DNA of 64,000 nt. Origin: Amycolatopsis balhimycina FH 1894. GTDB lineage: Bacteria; Actinomycetota; Actinomycetes; Mycobacteriales; Pseudonocardiaceae. Below are positions 43,836-53,403 of this stretch, piece after piece (within the stretch, counting starts at the first letter, position 1; every line of letters begins with the position of its first letter). The DNA is taken from positions 9,499,508 to 9,563,507 of the forward strand of contig NZ_KB913037.1 of assembly GCF_000384295.1 (NCBI RefSeq), in the 5' to 3' direction. The notes below the pieces were generated by a model. The model made no database searches. It was not told the DNA's origin and saw only the letters and a list, made by a program, of their open reading frames with translations. The translations under genes were made by a program, and so were the position numbers.

Positions 43836-46063
43836 CACGACGCCTCACGCAACGGCTTGTGGTACTTCTCGAACACTCGATAGAGGCCGAGCAGTTGCCG
43901 GCCGTAGTTTTCGGCCGCGTCCCCGGTTCCATTGTAGCGGGCCAGGGTTCGGCGGGTCTCGTCCTCGGTGAAGAACACGTCCGGCCGGCGGAGTCCGACG
44001 TCGGCCGCGCCTTCGATCAGTACCAGCGGCACTGTGCTGATGTTGTAGATGTTGTCCTCGTTCAGCTTGTGCCACACGGAGAGCCGGTCGTCGTCGTTGC
44101 CGAAGTCCATGATGGTGCCGCCGATGATGCCCTGGCGAATGCAGTGATTACGGGCACGGATGGCCGTGGCCGCGAAAATCTGCGCCAGCCCGGTGCTGCT
44201 GTCGTCTTTCAGCCCGAGGCGCACTGCGTCGTCGGCGGGTGGGTCTGCGATGTTCAGCTTGCGGATCTCCCACAGCAGTGGGCACTGGATCAGCGCCTTG
44301 CGCATTCGCAGTGTCCGCGCCAGCGAGGTGATCAGCCCGTCGACCGCGAGCGTCGCATTGTAGCTCTCCGTGGTGGTGTGCAGTGTCAATGCCTCGCCGC
44401 CGGGGCCTCCGGACTCGGGCACGTTGATCGACTCCAGATATGCCTGGACATCCCGCAGCATCGCGTCACGCCAGCTCATGTCGAAGCCGACGTCCAGTCC
44501 GAAGTAGACCTGCGACGAGAAGCTGTTCTGCCCGAGATCACGGCCGTTGGCGATGTTGTTGTCGATCTCGATGGCGCCGGTGCCCGAGCCGACCTGGACG
44601 GTGGCGATTTGGTCGAACGCCCAGTCGGAAGGCATCGGGAAGCCCAGGTTGCCGGAGAACCCGGTCGACATGTCGGAGACGAAGCTCCCGGTGCTGAGCC
44701 CCGCCGCCCGGACGCGGCTGCACACGTTGCGTGCCCCGTAGATACCGAGCGAGTACTCGGCACCGTGCTCGTCGAGGATCGTCTTGATGCCGGTGAAGTG
44801 CGGGATGACGTTCTCGGTGATCTGGTAGTCGAGGGCGTCGAAGTCGACGGCGAAGTAGATTCGGGTTCCCGCCTGGAAACCGTGGTAGCGGGCCCAGCTG
44901 ATCGCCGCGAACGCGTCGCCCATGCCCTGCTCACGGCGGAAGTACGCCGCCTCGCCGCCGTAGGTTTGGTAGATCGGGAACACTCGCAGTCCCGCCGCGA
45001 CGATCGTGTCCAGCTCGAACGGCTGGATCATCTTGTTCAGCGAGGATCCCGTTACGTTGCACAGGTAGCGTCCGACTACCTGATAGCCTGCGCTTCGCAG
45101 CGCCGCGGCGCGGAACGTGGTCACCTCGCTCACCGAGTCGCACGCCGTGCCGCGCCGCGTATCATCGCCGGTCGAAACCAGCAGCGACGCCCAGGTCGCG
45201 AAGTCGCCGTCACCGCTCTCAGGAAGGGCAACGAACCGCTGGAATTCCCGCACGCGCGCGGCGAGTTCACTGGTGAACGAAGTCGCGAACGCCACGCCGT
45301 CGCGTTGGTTGAAGATCATGGCGCCGCTGAACAGCTGCACCCAGCGCCCCGACGAGCCGACAGACAACTGGTTGCTGCGGATGCCGGCCTTGGTGGCGGG
45401 TCCGAACCGGCCGTTGGCGACGTCGTCGCTCATCCCGAGCTGGAACTGGATCGCCAGTAGCAGCGCCTTCTGCACGTCGCGTGAGAAGTGCCCGTCGCAC
45501 GGGATGACGAAGAAGTCGCGGCGGGTGATGAAGGTGCCGTTGAGCCACTGCTGGACCGCGCGCACCTGGTCGCGGCCGTTGTTCACCACGACGTACGGGT
45601 CCATCGTCAACAGGCCCTTGAACACCTTCGGGACGAGCCCGTCGCCGGGGTAGGTGCCCGCGACGCCCATGTCCTGCTTGAGGCGCGTCACCGATTCCGC
45701 GACCTCGTCGTCGTAAACGCCCTTGAGGTCTCCGCCGGGATATCCCTTGCAGTACAAGCCGTACGCCACGATCCGGTTGACGTTGCCGTGCGTGTTCAGG
45801 CCGTCGATCACCGGAAACTGTTGCTGCAGCGTGGCGACAGTGGTCGGGCCGAAGGAATCCGACAACGCCGTGATCCCGAGTTCGTACTGCAGCGCACGGG
45901 TGAGCGCGTACATGACGGACCAGCTCGTCTTCCCGTCCTCGTCGAGCTTCGGGATGCCGGGTACGTTGTACGAGTTGATGAATCGCTGCGCCAGGCGCAC
46001 CTTCTCGTCGGCCACGGGATCAACCCCGTCTTGGCGAACGGCAGTGCACGACGCGGAGAGCAT
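43835..46063 (-). CDS. DUF1906 (Rv2525c-like) glycoside-hydrolase-like protein with peptidoglycan-binding-like repeats
   Basis: Protein of 742 residues. Residues about 20-300 contain helical peptidoglycan-binding-like units (FGPTTVATLQQQFPVIDG; RFGPATKAGIRSNQLSV). Residues about 305-510 form the DUF1906 TIM-barrel-like domain (GYQVVGRYLCN, GLRVFPIYQTYGGEAAYF, GTRIYFAVDFDALDYQI, YSLGIYGARNVC). The C-terminal 230 residues are unassigned. No clear signal peptide is visible from ATG 46063, which lies 12 bases from GGGGGAAA; an ATG nine bases upstream opens only a 16-codon frame, so the true start is uncertain. Paired with the M15-type gene downstream. Confidence 0.72.
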   Translation of the reverse strand: MLSASCTAVRQDGVDPVADEKVRLAQRFINSYNVPGIPKLDEDGKTSWSVMYALTRALQYELGITALSDSFGPTTVATLQQQFPVIDGLNTHGNVNRIVAYGLYCKGYPGGDLKGVYDDEVAESVTRLKQDMGVAGTYPGDGLVPKVFKGLLTMDPYVVVNNGRDQVRAVQQWLNGTFITRRDFFVIPCDGHFSRDVQKALLLAIQFQLGMSDDVANGRFGPATKAGIRSNQLSVGSSGRWVQLFSGAMIFNQRDGVAFATSFTSELAARVREFQRFVALPESGDGDFATWASLLVSTGDDTRRGTACDSVSEVTTFRAAALRSAGYQVVGRYLCNVTGSSLNKMIQPFELDTIVAAGLRVFPIYQTYGGEAAYFRREQGMGDAFAAISWARYHGFQAGTRIYFAVDFDALDYQITENVIPHFTGIKTILDEHGAEYSLGIYGARNVCSRVRAAGLSTGSFVSDMSTGFSGNLGFPMPSDWAFDQIATVQVGSGTGAIEIDNNIANGRDLGQNSFSSQVYFGLDVGFDMSWRDAMLRDVQAYLESINVPESGGPGGEALTLHTTTESYNATLAVDGLITSLARTLRMRKALIQCPLLWEIRKLNIADPPADDAVRLGLKDDSSTGLAQIFAATAIRARNHCIRQGIIGGTIMDFGNDDDRLSVWHKLNEDNIYNISTVPLVLIEGAADVGLRRPDVFFTEDETRRTLARYNGTGDAAENYGRQLLGLYRVFEKYHKPLREAS

Positions 46064-46209
46064 TGGTCATGGTTTCCCCCACAGAATCCAGCTCGGCGGC
46101 GAACGTGGCACGTCCGAGCAACCCTAGTCTGCAAGACTAAGCCAGTCGCGAGCAGGGCTGTACAGCTGAACGGGTGATAGGCGCGAATTTGCCGAATTGT
46201 GCGAATGCT

Positions 46210-46560
46210 TCAGTCGGTCGGCCGACCGTTGCTGTTGCGGTTGAGCCAGACGGACACCGACGCACAGACGACCGCGCCGATGATTCCAGTGAAAAAAAGG
46301 GGGTTCACCCAGTCCGGGATTCCGGAACGCGTGGTGCCGTCCGCGAACAGGCAGGTGTTCTCCAGCGGGAGCAGGCTCGTCCGCATCCGCACGAAATCGG
46401 CGCCGTCGTACACGAGGCCTTGAGCGCAGGCTTCATCGGTTTCACCGATCAACCAGGTCAGGACCCCGAAGCCGTAGGCCAGCACGCCGACGACGAGCAG
46501 TGCCACGGCGCACAACCGCAGCACCATGCGGTACACATGCCACGCCGGTCTTGGTTTCAT
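46210..46560 (-). CDS. Small membrane protein, two helices
   Basis: Protein of 116 residues with hydrophobic segments LRLCAVALLVVGVLAYGFGV and WVNPLFFTGIIGAVVCASVS, joined by a loop with two Cys (EACAQG, ENTCLFADG) that could form a disulfide outside. No family is recognised. It is probably a real gene. The 220 bases on its 5' side (46561-46779) show nothing. Confidence 0.55.
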   Translation of the reverse strand: MKPRPAWHVYRMVLRLCAVALLVVGVLAYGFGVLTWLIGETDEACAQGLVYDGADFVRMRTSLLPLENTCLFADGTTRSGIPDWVNPLFFTGIIGAVVCASVSVWLNRNSNGRPTD

Positions 46561-46779
46561 GTCGGGGAGCGTAACGGGCGGTTGGAGCAGCTTCTCCGCG
46601 AGGCCACCGACTCAGACTGGCAAGGCCTCCCGCGACACCGTTCGCGATACCGATCTCGGCGCTTCGCAAACGTTTTCGGGCAACGACTATTGAGCTCCAG
46701 GCGTTCATCGAAAAAAGAAACCGTCGACTCTCCAGAGTTTCCCGCTGCAATGCCGTCACAGTTGACGTGCGCCGGCGCG

Positions 46780-47082
46780 TCAACGTGTGTCGAGCGGGTG
46801 ATGAGGCGCGTTGATCGTGAGCATGTCGGTGAACGTGGCCGAGGCAGCTCCCACGAAGGTCAGGCCTGCGTGACCGGCCGCCACGTCCACGGCAAGATCG
46901 TGGTCACGCGCCGCCAAGCGGTCACGCAGGCGAAGCATCCGGACCAGCTCGTCACGATCCCGCGCGGTCAACCTGACCGGCCGCTTCTTCTGCGAGGCCG
47001 CGAGAATCGTCCTTGTCCGGCAGGGAACGACCTGCCACACAACAGCATCCCAGCCACGCATGCCAGGACTAAGCAGCGACAC
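46780..47082 (-). CDS. Hypothetical protein, doubtful
   Basis: A 100-codon frame with no recognised domain. The middle (KKRPVRLTARDRDELVRMLR) is basic and helical and the end is Ala/Thr-rich. Its 5' end overlaps an isolated 13-base match to the IS630 terminal repeat (47076-47088), so it may be derived from IS-related DNA. Kept at low confidence. Confidence 0.28.
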   Translation of the reverse strand: MSLLSPGMRGWDAVVWQVVPCRTRTILAASQKKRPVRLTARDRDELVRMLRLRDRLAARDHDLAVDVAAGHAGLTFVGAASATFTDMLTINAPHHPLDTR

Positions 47083-47101
47083 GCTACTGGCTAATCGTTG
47101 A

Positions 47102-47137
47102 AGTCCGGGGCCCGCCGGGCACGGCGGGCCCCGGACT
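47102..47137. terminator. Strong intrinsic hairpin, 16-bp perfect stem
   Basis: AGTCCGGGGCCCGCCG at 47102-47117 pairs perfectly with 47122-47137 around a four-base GGCA loop. It lies 15 bases beyond the stop of the minus-strand lipoprotein gene and is the natural end of that three-gene operon. Confidence 0.75.
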
Positions 47138-47152
47138 CCGATGGCGGGCGCG

Positions 47153-48028
47153 CTACCGGCCCAGCAACGGCGCCGCTGCCTTCAGCTGTGTTTCGGTCTC
47201 CGATCGGTACCGGTCCAGTTCGGCGTGGTGCTGGGAAACCAGCCGCTTCTGGTACGCGATGATGACCGCCAGCCACGTGCCGGTCACGTTCTCCGCGATG
47301 CGGCAGGCGACATCCGCGCGCGCGGTCGCGATCTCCTGCGCCGTGGGTTCACCGGCGCCGAAGACCGGATCGTTGTTGGCGGCCCACGGGTCGCGGTAGT
47401 CGAAGCCCGCCGCCGTCATGCAGGTGCGCCAGCGGCCAAACGCGGTGACCACCCGGCTGTCCGCCTCCGCGCGGGCGTAGGATTCCGAAGCCAGCGAGAT
47501 CACACGGTTCTCCTGGCTCGGGTTGTGATCCGCCAGTTCGTGCTGCACCTGGGTCGCGCAGCCGCCGGCCGGAACCGGCACGCCGTTGACCGTGCTCTTG
47601 CCGGTGCCGCTCAGCACCCCCAGCGTCACGGCGTCCGGCGCCTTCTCAGCGGCTTTCGCCCGGTCCGTCGCGGCGATGTCGGCGGCGTGCGGGCTCTTGT
47701 ACCCGAACCGCGCGGCGTCGCTGGCCGAGATCACGCCGATCGGCCGGTCGAAGTTCGGGGTGGCGGTGCGCTGGGGGAGCGGGTAGTCAATCCCGTACCG
47801 GCCCAGGCAGTTCCGGACGGCCTGGTCGTGGGCCAGGCTCAGGGTGAGCTGCTCGCCGGGTCGCGTGCGGTACGCGGCCAATGGGAACGATACGGCGGAA
47901 TAAGCGGTGATCGCCGGGAGCGTGTCGATCGGCGGCTCACCCGACGGCGTCGGCGCGCCTGTGGCGACGCCGCAGCCGGAAACGCCGAGCGCGACCAGCG
48001 CCAGGGTGATGCGGATTCTTCTGCTCAT
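47153..48028 (-). CDS. Secreted lipoprotein, function unknown
   Basis: Protein of 291 residues with a lipoprotein signal: RIRITLALVALGVSGCGVA, lipid on the Cys of VSGC. The mature part is helical with conserved-looking Cys residues (VRNCLGRYG, GGCATQVQHEL, WRTCMTAAGFDY, DVACRIAENV) and resembles putative lipoproteins of actinomycetes without assigned role. AGGAGG lies six bases before ATG 48028. It follows the I36-like gene by 11 bases and is terminated by a strong hairpin. Confidence 0.75.
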   Translation of the reverse strand: MSRRIRITLALVALGVSGCGVATGAPTPSGEPPIDTLPAITAYSAVSFPLAAYRTRPGEQLTLSLAHDQAVRNCLGRYGIDYPLPQRTATPNFDRPIGVISASDAARFGYKSPHAADIAATDRAKAAEKAPDAVTLGVLSGTGKSTVNGVPVPAGGCATQVQHELADHNPSQENRVISLASESYARAEADSRVVTAFGRWRTCMTAAGFDYRDPWAANNDPVFGAGEPTAQEIATARADVACRIAENVTGTWLAVIIAYQKRLVSQHHAELDRYRSETETQLKAAAPLLGR

Positions 48029-48039
48029 CGCGGTCCTCC

Positions 48040-48456
48040 TCAGCAGCTCTGCCAGTAGTGGCTCGACGCCTCGTCGTTGTCGACTGTGCCGACCCAACTG
48101 ACCTTCCCGTTGCCGGGGTAGACGAATTCGCTCGGCGTGAACCAGGTTTCGTAGGAATAGTTGGCGTACTTGAAGGACCGGAGACAGTTGTAGGTACCGG
48201 TCCCCCAGTTCTGATAGGAGCTGATCATGTCGTTGGCCGAGCCGTTGCGAATTCCGTTGAGCTGCAGGCAGGACCGTGGTGTGTTGTAGTTGCTGTCACT
48301 GCCCGCCCAGGCGCATTCCTTGGGTCCGTAGTCGACTCCTTGGTAGCCGCAGTAGTAGCTCAGGGCACAGGTCGCGGTGGCCGGTGGCGCACCGGCGACG
48401 GTCACCGCCGCCGCCCCGAGCGTGAGCGCCGCTGCGGCAGTCAGGGCACGTTTCAT
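48040..48456 (-). CDS. Secreted Cys-rich small protein, peptidase-inhibitor-I36-like
   Basis: Protein of 138 residues with a clear signal peptide (MKRALTAAAALTLGAAAVTV, cleavage after about residue 28). The mature domain begins CALSYYCGYQGVDYGPKECA and has a second Cys pair in the middle and a C-terminal Cys; it recalls I36-type beta-gamma-crystallin-like inhibitors of actinomycetes. GAAAGGAAAG precedes ATG 48456. It is in one operon with a lipoprotein and a broken secreted gene. Confidence 0.65.
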   Translation of the reverse strand: MKRALTAAAALTLGAAAVTVAGAPPATATCALSYYCGYQGVDYGPKECAWAGSDSNYNTPRSCLQLNGIRNGSANDMISSYQNWGTGTYNCLRSFKYANYSYETWFTPSEFVYPGNGKVSWVGTVDNDEASSHYWQSC

Positions 48457-48481
48457 CGGACTTTCCTTTCTTCGGGACAAC

Positions 48482-48849
48482 TCAGGGGTAACCGATTCCG
48501 TCGAGCTTGCGGCGGAGGACCATCGCGTACCCGGTCGTGCCGTCCCCGTTGGGGTGGAACGACTCGCGACTCAGGCAGGCACTTCGGAGAACCCGAAGCA
48601 GAACGGGCTGGGCTTGTCCCCGTTGTGGAAGTCGCCTTCGCCGTTCGCGTCGATCCTGATCTTGTGGAGCCATTCCGCTCGTTCCGTGAGCGGGAGGGCG
48701 GAGCCAGCCGGCGCGGCCGCACCTGGTGGCCCGCCGGGCGGCGCGGCGGCCGCTCCGCCGGCCGGCGCCACCAGGATGGCCGACGTCAGGCCGAGGGCGA
48801 GCAGAGCGATGGTCGTCCGGCGGCCCGGTGGCCGCGACGGTGAGCGCAC
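48482..48849 (-). pseudogene. Secreted protein with SGNH-hydrolase-like end, frameshifted
   Basis: The frame starts with a signal peptide (RRTTIALLALGLTSAILVAP) and a Pro/Ala-rich stretch and stops at 48571 after FCFGFSEVPA. A one-base shift at that point continues with ACLSRESFHPNGDGTTGYAM to 48482, the C-terminal catalytic-His motif of SGNH/GDSL esterases. The main catalytic domain with the nucleophile is missing, so it is a remnant; a base-call error could explain only the shift. Confidence 0.5.
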
Positions 48850-49489
48850 GATGACTCCCCAGATGTTTCGCCGTTAGTACTAGCCCCCGAATAGTTTCCG
48901 TCGAAGAAATTCATCACTCCGATGGCAACGGACTCCGATTGCTGGTGTAACTCGTCGACGCCGCGGTTTCGGAAGAACCGTCACGTGGCGAAAGTCGTGA
49001 CCCCATCCGCTGCCGACTTCCCGCAACGCTTTGCAGAAGTGCCCGTCGACATCGTGGTTCAGCACCATTGGCCCCGCAAAAACTTCATCGAGCCCCCAGA
49101 CGAGGCTGACAAGTTACGCGTGCATCCGCCACGTCCGTTGGCGCCGACACTCGCTGGCGAACACGTAATTGGGCGAGTTCCGTGTCGGCTCCATCGGTCG
49201 TCGCGGCCGGCTGGCCAAGGTATTGCATAATTGGTAAGCCGCTTCGCCGACTGCGTGCGTGGAAGGTTTCGCGGCACCCCAGTCGGCACTGCGAGCGGAT
49301 TTACGCCTTCGCTCAGCTCCGGCCATGGCACAAACCGTGTACCTCCCCTCGTGTGGACTCCACGGCAGGTTCGTGCCTGACTGTGGCGCTTCCCCGTTCC
49401 GGCGGCCGTTACGCCCACCTTCCGAGACGCTAGTCGGCGCGGCTGGCAGAGCCCTTGCGAAAGCTTGACGGGGCAGGTCACGGGCGCGA
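48850..49489. other. Gene-free stretch
   Basis: About 640 bases between the secreted-protein operon and the end of the SARP gene. Frames on both strands are short, have no ribosome sites and show no family. Nothing is annotated here. Confidence 0.5.
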
Positions 49490-52282
49490 TCAGGTGTTGC
49501 GCAGGATGATCTCCGGCGTGTCCGGAACGGGCTGCCGGAGCAATCCGGCGGCGTGGTCGCCGGTGATGGCGCCGATCTCGCGGAGGATCGTGATCGACCG
49601 GTGCCAGCAGGCGCGTGCCTGGCCGTGGTTGCCCACCAGGTGATGGACCCCTCCGAGGCCCCACAGCGCCTCGGCTTCCTGGTAGCGGTCGCCTGTGTCA
49701 TGCGCCTGCGACGCACCGCGCTGGAACCAGCCGACGGCTTGGTCCGGTTGGCCCGCGCGGGACCAGGCCCAGCCGAGGTTGGCCAGCGCGACCGACTCGC
49801 CCGAGCGGTCGCCCACTTCCCGGTTGAGTGCAAGTGCGCGCTCGTGGCAATCGATCGCCTCGTCGAACCGCCGCAAGTGCTGGTGCACCAACCCCAGGTG
49901 GTTCTCGGTGGCCGCCAGGCCGTAGCGGTGGCCGATGTGGCGGCAGATGCCGGCAGCCTCCTCGAGGCACTCGAGCGCCTCGTCCAGGCGGCCCATTTGC
50001 CGCAGCGCGTACCCCAGGATGTTCAGGCAGGCTTGCGCGCTGCGAGGCTCGTCGAGTTCCCTCCACAAGCCGAGCGCGGCACGGCCACAGGCAATGCCCC
50101 GTTCCGGTTGCCCGGCGGTCGAGACGGAGGCCCACGCCACGTCCTGGAGAGCGAAGGCCTCCCCGCGCCGATCACCCAGTCGGCGGGCGACTTCGGCGGC
50201 GGCTTCACGCACGGGGATCAGCTCACGCCAATAACCTCTCAGATCGAACAGCCGATTCAGCACGGCGGTGAGCCGTACGGCGTGGGCGGGCGTGGGATCG
50301 GGCGCTTGAAGCGCCTGGCGCGCGACAGCCATCAGATTGGCGTGCTCGGCGTCGACCCAGGTGGTCGCCTCGGCCTCAGTGGTCAGCGAGAATCTGGCGC
50401 GCAGCTTTCGGGCCTGCGCCGACGAGTGGGCGGTGTGCGGGTTGACCAGGAGGTTGGCCTGCTCGGCGGCGTCGAGGTAGCAGTGCAGCACCCGGAGCAA
50501 GGCGTCGCGGCGGTCGTGTTCGGACTCCCGGCGCAGGGCGAGGTCACGGCCATACAACCGCAACAGGTCGTGGCAGTCGTAGCGGCCGGAGGCGGTCGAG
50601 TCCAGGAGGTGGTCGTCGACCAAACGCTCCAGCGCCTCGCGCGCGGCAACCCCCTCCACGTCCAGCAGCGCGGCGGCGATCGGCACGTCCAAGTCGATCC
50701 AGTCCAGCGCACCCAGCAACCGAAAAGCCCGTGCCGCGGCGCGGTCCACGGCATTGTCACTGGCCAGCAGCGCCTCGTAGCTGAGCGCGAATCCCGCCCG
50801 CACGGCCCGGTCGCCCGACCGCAGTTCGTCGAGCCTGCTCTGCTCGTCGGCGAACCGGTCGGCGAGCGTGGCGACATCCCACGTCGGCCGCGCAACCAGC
50901 CGGGCGCCCGCGATGCGCACTGCCAGCGGCAGACCGGCGCACATCCGGACCACGCCCATCGCCGTGTCCGGCTCTCGCTCCACCCGTTCGCGGCCGACCA
51001 GCCGGGACAGCAGAGTCAGTGCTTCCTCATCGGTCAGGACGTCCAGGTCAACGTGGTGGACGTTTTCCAGCGTCGAAGGCGTCGCGCGGCTGGTGACCAC
51101 AACCAGGCAGCCGGGCGTACCGGGCAGCAGCGGACTGATCTGCTCCGCATTGCGCGCGTCGTCGAGCAGGAACAGCACACGTCTGCCAGCCAACAGCGAG
51201 CGGTAGGCGGCCGTCAGCTCCTGCTCATGCGCAGGGATATGACCATGCTCGGCGTCCAAGCCGCGCAACAGCCGGCCCAGGGCCTCCACAGGGGCGAGAG
51301 GTGAAGTGCTACCCCGCAGGTCGAGGTACAGCTGCCCATCCGGGAACCACTCGACCACCTCGTGGGCGAAGCGCACTGCCAAGCTCGTCTTCCCAACGCC
51401 TGCCATCCCGCAGATCACCACTACGGCCGCCGTCGCGGTCAGCCGCGCCTGCTCCCAATCAGCGCGTAGCGCCGCCAAGTGCAACGCGCGACCGGTGAAG
51501 TGGGCCGTATCGGCCGGAAGTTGACGCGGAATCACCCGTTCAGGTTTTCGGCCCCACTCGGCGACCTCGTCGTTCAACACGAGCTGGTGCAGTTGCCGCA
51601 GTTCCGGTCCGGTATCCAGCCCGAGTTCCTCCAGCAGAAGGCTGCGGATGTCCTGGTAAGCGCGTAGCGCGTCCGCTCGGCGTCCGGTCCGGTAGAGGGC
51701 CAGCACGAGCTGACAGGCGAGGCGTTCGTCCAACGGGTGCTCTGCCGCCAGAGCGGTGATGTCGGCGAGCACGTCGGTGTGCCGGCCCAATCCCAGCATC
51801 AGATCGTTGCGCTCCAACCTGGCGGCGTGCCGTTCGGCATCCAGGGTGGCGCGCAACTGATTGATCCACGGCGTGTCCAGTCCGGAGAATGCCCGGTCCC
51901 GCCACAGCGCCAGCGCTTCGCTGTAACCGGCTGCAGCCTGGTCGGCGTCGCGCGTCTGACGGGCGACCTGCACCAGCCGGCGGAACCGGTGCAAGTCCAC
52001 CGTCTCAGGATCGACGGTCAGCACGTAGCCACCGGAGCGACGGACGATCGCGACGCCTTCCGCGGTGGCCAGCGCGTGACGGAGTCGGGATACGTAGCTG
52101 TAAAGCGTTGCGAGATTCGGTTGGGCGCCCTCCCAAACCCGGTCCGCCAATCGGTCGACCGGCAAGATATGGTTCGCCTCAACCAGGAACGTCACGAACA
52201 GACACCGTTGACGGACCGGGCCCAGCTCCACGGGCTGTCCACCGATGTCCGCCTCCACGGCTCCGAGCAGCCGGAACTCCAC
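49490..52282 (-). CDS. AfsR/SARP-family regulator with NB-ARC and TPR domains
   Basis: Large activator of 930 residues. Residues 1-95 form the OmpR-like DNA-binding domain (EFRLLGAVEADIGGQPVELG, YVSRLRHAL), about 95-240 the bacterial transcriptional activation domain (HPLDERLACQLVLALYRTGR, RRADALRAYQDIRSLL), about 260-560 an NB-ARC ATPase (P-loop GMAGVGKTS at 292-300, Walker B RVLFLLDDA), and the C-terminal 300 residues TPRs. Such proteins bind direct repeats near antibiotic promoters, with the ATPase tuning activity. No biosynthetic genes adjoin it; it could act on the cluster at 2-18 kb or on distant loci. Confidence 0.9.
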   Translation of the reverse strand: MEFRLLGAVEADIGGQPVELGPVRQRCLFVTFLVEANHILPVDRLADRVWEGAQPNLATLYSYVSRLRHALATAEGVAIVRRSGGYVLTVDPETVDLHRFRRLVQVARQTRDADQAAAGYSEALALWRDRAFSGLDTPWINQLRATLDAERHAARLERNDLMLGLGRHTDVLADITALAAEHPLDERLACQLVLALYRTGRRADALRAYQDIRSLLLEELGLDTGPELRQLHQLVLNDEVAEWGRKPERVIPRQLPADTAHFTGRALHLAALRADWEQARLTATAAVVVICGMAGVGKTSLAVRFAHEVVEWFPDGQLYLDLRGSTSPLAPVEALGRLLRGLDAEHGHIPAHEQELTAAYRSLLAGRRVLFLLDDARNAEQISPLLPGTPGCLVVVTSRATPSTLENVHHVDLDVLTDEEALTLLSRLVGRERVEREPDTAMGVVRMCAGLPLAVRIAGARLVARPTWDVATLADRFADEQSRLDELRSGDRAVRAGFALSYEALLASDNAVDRAAARAFRLLGALDWIDLDVPIAAALLDVEGVAAREALERLVDDHLLDSTASGRYDCHDLLRLYGRDLALRRESEHDRRDALLRVLHCYLDAAEQANLLVNPHTAHSSAQARKLRARFSLTTEAEATTWVDAEHANLMAVARQALQAPDPTPAHAVRLTAVLNRLFDLRGYWRELIPVREAAAEVARRLGDRRGEAFALQDVAWASVSTAGQPERGIACGRAALGLWRELDEPRSAQACLNILGYALRQMGRLDEALECLEEAAGICRHIGHRYGLAATENHLGLVHQHLRRFDEAIDCHERALALNREVGDRSGESVALANLGWAWSRAGQPDQAVGWFQRGASQAHDTGDRYQEAEALWGLGGVHHLVGNHGQARACWHRSITILREIGAITGDHAAGLLRQPVPDTPEIILRNT

Positions 52283-53094
52283 GTCTCAGCCCCCCAAGAG
52301 TTGTCCTTCCCGCACTCAACGGCTTACTCCGGCCGGGCGCCCAATTCAAGGGCACCCACCACCGCGCCGGTCCGAGCCTGGTGGGTCGTGCCAGGCCAGG
52401 TTCGAAGATCTACGTGCTATCCGACCGGACAGGCCTGCCCTTGACTGTCGGAATCTCCACGCCAACACGCACGACAGCCATACGCTCAAGTCTCTGGGCA
52501 AAGCACTCCCGGCTAGGAGAGCCTGAACGGGTGAGAGCAATCGGACACGTTCGCGGAATAGGCCATTGCCAGTGCTGAGAAGGAGACCCGGCGAGAATCC
52601 GCCTCGGGGTAGCAGTCCGAACGCGTCGCGGCCCTGACTTCGACGCGCGGATGCGGGAAGTCGGTGATCGTCGCCGAGTTCCAGAAGTGGCCAGCGGCGG
52701 GAAGGAAGGCGTCGATCGGCCACACTGGACTGCGGCCGCACGGGGACACCGCGGTATCGCGCGGAGGTTGCCGACTGAGGCCGCGCGCTCGCGCGGCCTC
52801 CTCGCCGCGCAGTGAGCTCCGTGGTGTCAACCGCGATGATGGCGGTGCGGAGCAGTCGCGACGATGCCGGCCTGCGCGCCCGGACTTGACCCCTCACTGC
52901 TGTGCTGGCCGATCATGACTGCCATGTGGGAGTCGCGCCTATGTTGGTCCGTTGTTGCCCGGACCCGCTTGCCAGCGGTTGTCAGGTGCTACTCAGGCTT
53001 CCGCGCGTCCCGTCTTGGATGCAGCCACGTTCAGGAAGCGTGGCCACCGCAATGAGGTCGGCTTCAGATGCCACATTTGGTCTAATACTGTAAC
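52283..53094. other. Gene-free stretch upstream of the SARP gene
   Basis: About 810 bases including the SARP promoter. Reading frames are Arg/Pro-rich with no family match or ribosome site. No gene is supported. Confidence 0.4.
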
Positions 53095-53272
53095 GGCTGT
53101 TAAGCGATTTGGCGGCCCATCGTTCGTAGTGACTGGCGCGGGCTTGATATTGTCGTCGCCGGCGGAGGTATGGTCGGGCCCAGATGTGCTCGGCGGCGTC
53201 GGTGACACGCAAGACCAGTCTGGTGAGCAGGTGCCGGATCTCCGGTGGCGTGAATCCGATGATGCCAGGCAT
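53095..53272 (-). pseudogene. IS701/IS4-like transposase 3' remnant
   Basis: The minus-strand frame reads TPPEIRHLLTRLVL and HIWARPYLRRRRQYQARASH, YERWAAKSLN, recalling the C-terminal tail of DDE transposases of actinomycetes (WSxWRRRHQxRARxxHYxRR). The catalytic parts are absent. Assignment is by this tail only. Confidence 0.42.
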
Positions 53273-53403
53273 GCTGACAACAATTTCCCCTATAGCCACT
53301 GACGTTGTCGATCGACACGTGGCGGTGGTTGAGCGTGCGCCGGGCACCAAGCACTGCCCTGATGGGCTGGACGACCGGCGCTCGCCGGTGCTACAGATGA
53401 GAC

